Origin: Isoptericola sp. AK164
Lineage (GTDB): Bacteria > Actinomycetota > Actinomycetes > Actinomycetales > Cellulomonadaceae
Length of the DNA stretch: 64,000 nt
Reading direction: 5' to 3'
Assembly: GCF_029643425.1 (NCBI RefSeq)
Contig: NZ_CP119106.1
Location: forward strand, 2,294,001-2,358,000
Of this stretch, positions 59,848 to 64,000 are shown in pieces; position 1 is the first letter of the stretch; the number at the start of each line of letters is the position of its first letter. Position numbers and translations under genes: made by a program. The notes under the pieces are model-generated. The model was not told the origin of the DNA and ran no database searches. It saw only the letters and a program-made list of their open reading frames with translations.

Positions 59848-60399
59848 TTATCGCGGGCGCGGGGACGGGTCGGTGGCCCGGGCACGGTGCGCGGCCTGGG
59901 CGTTGCGGTTGGTGCAGGCGGTCGAGCAGTACCGCCGGGACCGGTTGCGGGACAGGTCGAGGACGACGCCGGCGCAGTCGTCGTCGGCGCACACGCCGAG
60001 CCGGGAGCTCTCGCCGGAGCGCACGACGTCGATCATCGCCAGGGCGGTCTCGACGGCGATGCGGTCGGCCAGGGGCGCGTCGTCGGCGATGGCGTGCAGG
60101 TGCCAGTCCTCGTGCTCGTGCCGCACGAGCCGCGGGACGGCGCCGGCCTCGGCGAGCATCGCGTTGACGATCGGGGCGACGTCGTCGCGCGCGGCCAGCA
60201 GCAGGGTGCGCAGGCGCGGGGCGAGGGCCAGCACCTCGGCCAGCTCGGTCTCGGTGCCGTCGCGCCGCCCCGTGTAGCCGTGGCGCCGGTAGAACGCGGC
60301 CAGGTCCGCCTCGGTGGCCAGCGTGACCGGCGGCTCGACGCCGTTGACGAGCTCCACGGCCGATCGCAGGGCACCGGCGGTGTCATGAGCGAAAACCAC
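59848..60399 (-). CDS. CGNR zinc-finger regulator
   Basis: The 183-residue protein has an ABATE-type N-terminal domain (AVELVNGVEPPVTLATEADLAAFYRR) and a C-terminal zinc finger CADDDCAGVVLDLSRNRSRRYCSTACTNRNAQAAHR. The usual CGNR tetrapeptide reads CTNR here. Such proteins are stress-linked regulators, probably DNA-binding. A minus-strand TAACGT box (60406-60411) ends 6 nt before GTG 60399 and overlaps the -35 of the divergent exporter gene, so mutual interference and regulation are likely. Confidence 0.92.
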   Translation of the reverse strand: MVFAHDTAGALRSAVELVNGVEPPVTLATEADLAAFYRRHGYTGRRDGTETELAEVLALAPRLRTLLLAARDDVAPIVNAMLAEAGAVPRLVRHEHEDWHLHAIADDAPLADRIAVETALAMIDVVRSGESSRLGVCADDDCAGVVLDLSRNRSRRYCSTACTNRNAQAAHRARATDPSPRPR

Positions 60400-60400
60400 G

Positions 60401-60430
60401 TTGACACGTTATCACCGCGCACCGTAGCGT
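60401..60430. promoter_or_regulatory. Overlapping divergent promoters of the CGNR and EamA genes
   Basis: On the plus strand TTGACA (60401-60406) and TAGCGT (60425-60430) are 18 nt apart; ATG 60439 follows after 8 nt. On the minus strand TAACGT (60411-60406) serves the CGNR gene. The two elements share one base and physically exclude each other. A dyad-like ACGT-GTCA-ACGT lies at the same place. Confidence 0.75.
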
Positions 60431-60438
60431 CATGAGCC

Positions 60439-61431
60439 ATGAGCACAGTGGCACCTGACGACCTCGTCGCGACCGACACCGGCCGGCGAGCGGGGCTGGT
60501 CCTGGCCGTCGTGTCGGCGGTGAGCTTCAGCCTCTCCGGACCGCTCGCCGCCGGGATGTTCGCCACGGGCTGGAGCCCCGGCGCGGTCGTGCTCGTCCGG
60601 GTGGCGGTCGGCGCGCTCGTGGTCCTCCCCGTCGGTCTGGTCGCCCTGCGGGGACGCTGGACGCTCGTGCGCCGCAACCTGCGGCTGATCGTCGTCTACG
60701 GCGCGCTCGGCGTCGCCGCCACGCAGTTCTGCTACTTCGCGGCCGTGCAGCACATGCAGGTCGGGTCGGCGCTGCTCATCGAGTACTCGGCGCCCGCCGC
60801 CGTGGTCGTGTGGCTGTGGCTGCGGCACGGTCAGCGGCCCGCCCGCGCGACGCTCGGCGGGATCGCGCTCGCCGCCGTCGGCCTCGTGCTGGTCCTCGAC
60901 CTCACCGGGGTCAGCGTCGACCCCGTCGGTACCGCCTGGGCCCTGGGCGCGATGGTGGGCGCCTCCGCCTACTTCCTCATCAACGCCCGCCTGGACACCG
61001 GGCTGCCGCCGATGACGCTGGCCGCCGGCGGGCTCGTCGTCGGCGCGGGGCTGCTCGGTGCCCTGGCCGCCGTCGGGCTGCTGCCCCTGTCCGCCTCCAC
61101 CGACGCGGTCCCGCTCGCCGGCTCCACCCTGCCCTGGTGGGCCGTGCTGGCGCTGCTGGGACTCGTCACCGCCGGGGTCGCGTACACCACCGGCGTCGCG
61201 GCCGGACGGCGGCTCGGCGCCCGGGCCGGCGCGTTCGCCGGTCTCCTCGAGGTCGTCAGCGCCGTCCTGCTCGCCTGGCTCCTCCTGGGCGAGCTGCCGA
61301 GCGGCGTCCAGCTCACCGGCGGCGTGCTGGTGCTCGCCGGCGTCGTCGCCGTCCAGCTCGCCGAGGCCGCGACCGCGCGGCGGCTCGCGACGGCCTCGCC
61401 CGCCGCCCGGGCGCGAGACCTGCCAGCATGA
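60439..61431 (+). CDS. EamA/DMT-superfamily transporter
   Basis: The 330-residue protein has ten membrane segments as two five-helix EamA repeats (VLAVVSAVSFSLSGPLAAGM and WALGAMVGASAYFLINARLD open each half). It is probably an exporter of amino acids, nucleotides or drugs. ATG 60439 lies just downstream of a consensus TTGACA promoter. A kinase gene follows after 4 bp, so export and phosphorylation may target the same compound. The CGNR regulator is divergent. Confidence 0.92.
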   Translation: MSTVAPDDLVATDTGRRAGLVLAVVSAVSFSLSGPLAAGMFATGWSPGAVVLVRVAVGALVVLPVGLVALRGRWTLVRRNLRLIVVYGALGVAATQFCYFAAVQHMQVGSALLIEYSAPAAVVVWLWLRHGQRPARATLGGIALAAVGLVLVLDLTGVSVDPVGTAWALGAMVGASAYFLINARLDTGLPPMTLAAGGLVVGAGLLGALAAVGLLPLSASTDAVPLAGSTLPWWAVLALLGLVTAGVAYTTGVAAGRRLGARAGAFAGLLEVVSAVLLAWLLLGELPSGVQLTGGVLVLAGVVAVQLAEAATARRLATASPAARARDLPA

Positions 61432-61435
61432 GGGG

Positions 61436-62179
61436 ATGGCCCGTGACCTCGCCGCCCCGCCGCGCGGACCTGTCGTCGTCCCGGAGGCCGTGGCCGCGCT
61501 GGCCGGCGCCGACGCCGTCACCCCGGTGTGGCGCAACACCCTGGGCGGCCTGACCTTCCGGCTCTCCGGCGACCGGGGCGACCGGTACGTCAAGTGGGTG
61601 CCCGCCGGGACACCGGAGCTCGACCCGGGCGCCGAGGCGGACCGTCTCGCCTGGGCCGGCCGGTACGCCCGGGTGCCGCGCGTGCTCGACCGTGGCGCGG
61701 ACGCCGCCGGGAGCTGGCTGGTGACGGCCGCGCTGCCGGGCCGGTCCGCCGTCGACCCGTCCTGGCCGGCCCACCCGGAGACCGCCGTCCGCGCGATCGG
61801 GACCGGGCTGCGCGCGCTGCACGACGCCCTGCCCGTCGCGGACTGCCCGTTCTCCTGGAGCGCGGCGGACCGCATCGCGCGACTCTCGCCCGCCGGACGT
61901 GCCGACGTCGGGGGCGAACCGCCCGTCGACCGGCTCGTGGTCTGCCACGGGGATGCCTGCGCCCCCAACACCCTGGTCGCCGACGACGGCACCTGGGCCG
62001 GGCACGTCGACCTGGGCACCCTCGGGGTCGCGGACCGGTGGGCGGATCTCGCCGTGGCGAGCATGAGCCTGGGGTGGAACTTCGGCGAGGGGTACGAGCC
62101 GCTCTTCTTCGCGGCCTACGGCATCGAGCCCGACGCCGGGCGGCTCGCCTTCTACCACCGCCTGTGGGACGCGGCGTAG
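61436..62179 (+). CDS. Aminoglycoside-phosphotransferase-like kinase, APH(3') group
   Basis: The 247-residue protein has the catalytic loop VVCHGDACAPNTLV (HGDxxxxN) and HVDLGTLGVADRWADLA (the DxG-type metal site), with GRSAVDPSWPAHPETAVRAIGTGLRALH in the core. The order and ending (GYEPLFFAAYGIEPDAGRLAFYHRLWD) resemble APH(3') kinases. It may inactivate an aminoglycoside or phosphorylate a cellular metabolite. It is cotranscribed with the EamA exporter. Resistance cannot be concluded from sequence alone. Confidence 0.88.
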   Translation: MARDLAAPPRGPVVVPEAVAALAGADAVTPVWRNTLGGLTFRLSGDRGDRYVKWVPAGTPELDPGAEADRLAWAGRYARVPRVLDRGADAAGSWLVTAALPGRSAVDPSWPAHPETAVRAIGTGLRALHDALPVADCPFSWSAADRIARLSPAGRADVGGEPPVDRLVVCHGDACAPNTLVADDGTWAGHVDLGTLGVADRWADLAVASMSLGWNFGEGYEPLFFAAYGIEPDAGRLAFYHRLWDAA

Positions 62180-62208
62180 CGGCGGCGGGCTGACACAATG
62201 ACGGCACG

Positions 62209-64000
62209 ATGACTGCCACCGACACCGCCGCCTCGTCCGTCGCCTCCGTCCCGCGCCCTGCCGGCACCCTGCTGCCGCACCTGCCCGCGCCCACCGGGCA
62301 GGCCCCGGACCCGGACGCGCTGTTCGAGGGGTTCAGCGAGTGGGCGGCCTCGACCGGTCGTCCGCTGTACCCGCACCAGGAGGAGGCGCTGCTCGAGCTC
62401 ATGACGGGCTCGCACGTCGTGCTGGCCACGCCGACCGGGTCGGGCAAGTCGATGGTGGCGATGGGCGCGCAGTTCGCGGCCCTGGCGGCGCGCCGGTCCG
62501 GGATGGGCGGGCGCACCTACTACACGGCCCCGCTCAAGGCCCTGGTCAGCGAGAAGTTCTTCGACCTCGTGGCGGCGTTCGGGTCGCGCAACGTCGGGAT
62601 GATGACCGGCGACAGCGCCGTGAACCCCGACGCCCCGATCATCTGCTGCACCGCCGAGATCCTCGCGAACCTCGCGCTGCGCAACGGCGCGGGCAGCCCG
62701 GGCCAGGACCAGTTCATCGGCCAGGTCGTCATGGACGAGTTCCACTTCTACGGCGACCCGCAGCGCGGCTGGGCCTGGCAGGTGCCGCTGCTGGAGCTGC
62801 CGCACACCCAGTTCCTGCTGATGTCCGGCACCCTCGGCGACACCAGCCGCCTGCGCGAGGACCTCACCGAGCGCACCGGCCGGGACGTCGCCGAGGTCAC
62901 CGGCGCCGAACGACCGGTCCCGCTGGAGTTCTCCTACGTCCAGGACCCGCTGCCCGAGGTCATCGAGGAGCTGGTACACACCCACCGCGCCCCGGTGTAC
63001 GTCGTGCACTTCACGCAGAAGGACGCCGTCGACCGCGCCCAGGCGCTGCTCAGCACCAAGCTCGCCTCCAAGGAGGAGAAGCAGGCGATCGTCGACGAGA
63101 TCGGCGCGTTCCGGTTCGGCACCGGGTTCGGCAAGATCCTGTCCAAGTACCTGCGCGCCGGCGTCGGCGTGCACCACGCCGGGATGCTGCCCAAGTACCG
63201 CCGGCTCGTCGAGCGGCTCACGCAGAAGGGGCTGCTCAAGGTCGTCTGCGGCACCGACACCCTGGGCGTGGGCATCAACGTCCCGATCCGCACGGTGCTC
63301 ATGACCTCGCTGGTGAAGTTCGACGGCGAGCGCATGCGGCACCTGACCGCCCGCGAGTTCCACCAGATCGCCGGCCGGGCCGGTCGCGCGGGCTACGACA
63401 CCCTCGGCGAGGTGCTCGTCATGGCGCCGGAGCACGTCATCGAGAACCGCAAGGCGCTCGCCAAGGCCGGTGACGACCCCAAGAAGAAGAGGAAGATCGT
63501 CCGCAAGAAGGCGCCGTCGGGTGCGGTCAACTGGACCGAGTCGACCTTCGAGCGCCTGCGCGACGCCCCGCCGGAGCCGCTGGCCAGCCAGTTCCACGTC
63601 AACCACGCGATGGTGCTCAACGTGCTGGCCCGCACGCGGCCCGACGGCGGGTCGGGCCACGACGGCGGCACGTCCGGCCCCGCTGTCGACCCCGTCGAGG
63701 CGATGCGCCACCTGCTCACCGCCAACCACGACACCGCCGCCCAGCAGGCCGGGCACGTGCGCCAGGCGCTGCGGATCTACCGCTCCCTGCGCGTGGCCGG
63801 CGTCGTGGAGAAGGTGCGCGTCCCCGACGACTCCCGCCCCGCGGGCTACCGCCCCAGCGTGCGGCTCGAGGTCGACCTGCCGCGCGACTTCGCGCTCAAC
63901 GCTCCCCTGTCGCCGTTCGCGCTGGCGGCCATGGACCTGCTCGACGTCGAGTCGCCCACGCACGCCCTCGACGTCGTCTCCGTCATCGAGGCCACCCTCG
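62209..64000 (+). CDS. DUF3516-type DExH helicase, N-terminal 597 residues (3' end outside window)
   Basis: The frame opens at ATG 62209 and is still open at the window edge. Motif I is LATPTGSGKSMVA, motif II VVMDEFHFYGD, motif III LMSGTLGD and motif VI HQIAGRAGRAGYD. The region after residue 400 matches the start of DUF3516. This places it among Ski2-like RNA/DNA helicases of actinobacteria with unproven substrate. A basic stretch PKKKRKIVRKK (about residues 424-434) may contact nucleic acid. The ATG at 62198 stops after four codons and is not used. Confidence 0.93.
   Translation, partial: MTATDTAASSVASVPRPAGTLLPHLPAPTGQAPDPDALFEGFSEWAASTGRPLYPHQEEALLELMTGSHVVLATPTGSGKSMVAMGAQFAALAARRSGMGGRTYYTAPLKALVSEKFFDLVAAFGSRNVGMMTGDSAVNPDAPIICCTAEILANLALRNGAGSPGQDQFIGQVVMDEFHFYGDPQRGWAWQVPLLELPHTQFLLMSGTLGDTSRLREDLTERTGRDVAEVTGAERPVPLEFSYVQDPLPEVIEELVHTHRAPVYVVHFTQKDAVDRAQALLSTKLASKEEKQAIVDEIGAFRFGTGFGKILSKYLRAGVGVHHAGMLPKYRRLVERLTQKGLLKVVCGTDTLGVGINVPIRTVLMTSLVKFDGERMRHLTAREFHQIAGRAGRAGYDTLGEVLVMAPEHVIENRKALAKAGDDPKKKRKIVRKKAPSGAVNWTESTFERLRDAPPEPLASQFHVNHAMVLNVLARTRPDGGSGHDGGTSGPAVDPVEAMRHLLTANHDTAAQQAGHVRQALRIYRSLRVAGVVEKVRVPDDSRPAGYRPSVRLEVDLPRDFALNAPLSPFALAAMDLLDVESPTHALDVVSVIEATL

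Noticed and set aside
61436-62179. Firm claim of aminoglycoside resistance
   Set aside because: APH-fold kinases often act on metabolites; sequence alone does not establish the substrate.
63480-63512. PKKKRKI stretch resembling a nuclear localisation signal
   Set aside because: The gene is clearly bacterial; a lysine-rich nucleic-acid-contacting loop is the simpler reading.

Overview
The window is about 74% GC by eye, with GTG starts, 1-4 bp start/stop overlaps and many leaderless promoters. Together with gene content, this points to a high-GC actinobacterium, probably Micrococcales (Cellulomonas/Promicromonospora-like). The family assignment is inference. The housekeeping backbone follows an order known from Mycobacterium tuberculosis: mutM-rnc-rpmF-DUF177-sepIVA, coaD-rsmD-recG-DAK2, rpmB, thiL, ddl, gpsA, leuDC with a divergent IclR regulator, tRNA-Glu/Gln, and gltX with an FAH-family hydrolase. 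Accessory genes are inserted between these blocks. I saw no IS element, prophage, CRISPR array or rRNA.

1-9.8 kb is accessory. It holds the end of an ABC-2 permease and then a divergent six-gene cluster around a 32-bp perfect palindrome. To the left are a DsbA-like thioredoxin, a CcdA-like membrane transporter and a beta-propeller lipoprotein. To the right are a membrane protein with a CPVC motif, a BlaI-family repressor with a CGGC motif, and an M56 metalloprotease with a CQRC motif. I read this as a protease-repressor switch wired to extracytoplasmic thiol chemistry, and it is the most interesting system here. It is followed by a phytoene-desaturase-like oxidoreductase, a D-2-hydroxyacid dehydrogenase, and a dienelactone-hydrolase-like protein that seems to have lost its nucleophile region by internal deletion.

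9.8-22 kb is housekeeping: DNA repair (mutM, recG), RNA processing (rnc), ribosome (rpmF, rpmB, rsmD), CoA (coaD), cell division (SepIVA-like), lipid precursor phosphorylation (DAK2/FakA-like), thiamine (thiL) and peptidoglycan (ddl). A 62-bp perfect palindrome lies between the GNAT gene and thiL.

22-29.8 kb is an accessory block between ddl and gpsA: an acyl-CoA dehydrogenase; a TetR regulator with twin operators; a DUF4386 membrane protein; an MFS_2 transporter overlapping an S1P-lyase-like PLP enzyme; a Cys/Met-metabolism PLP enzyme; and an AMIN-like lipoprotein. 29.8-33 kb carries gpsA, an acyltransferase and murA.

33-39.5 kb is accessory: a sulfide:quinone-oxidoreductase-like gene behind a CsoR-type operator, DUF4389 and DUF1876 genes, a flavin monooxygenase with an unknown partner, and a MarP-like membrane serine protease. 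39.6-53.9 kb returns to core genes: lpdA, rnhA, leuDC/IclR, three tRNAs and gltX. Interspersed are a LysR-YeiH pair, a PH-domain operon, methyltransferases and a HAD hydrolase.

54-64 kb is a mosaic of small transcription units: DUF4190, methyltransferase, acyltransferase-like membrane protein, PhzF, VOC, CGNR regulator, EamA exporter and APH-like kinase. It ends in a DUF3516-type DExH helicase cut by the window edge.

More than twenty starts sit 6-8 nt after a TANNNT-like -10 box. I used this to choose several start codons.
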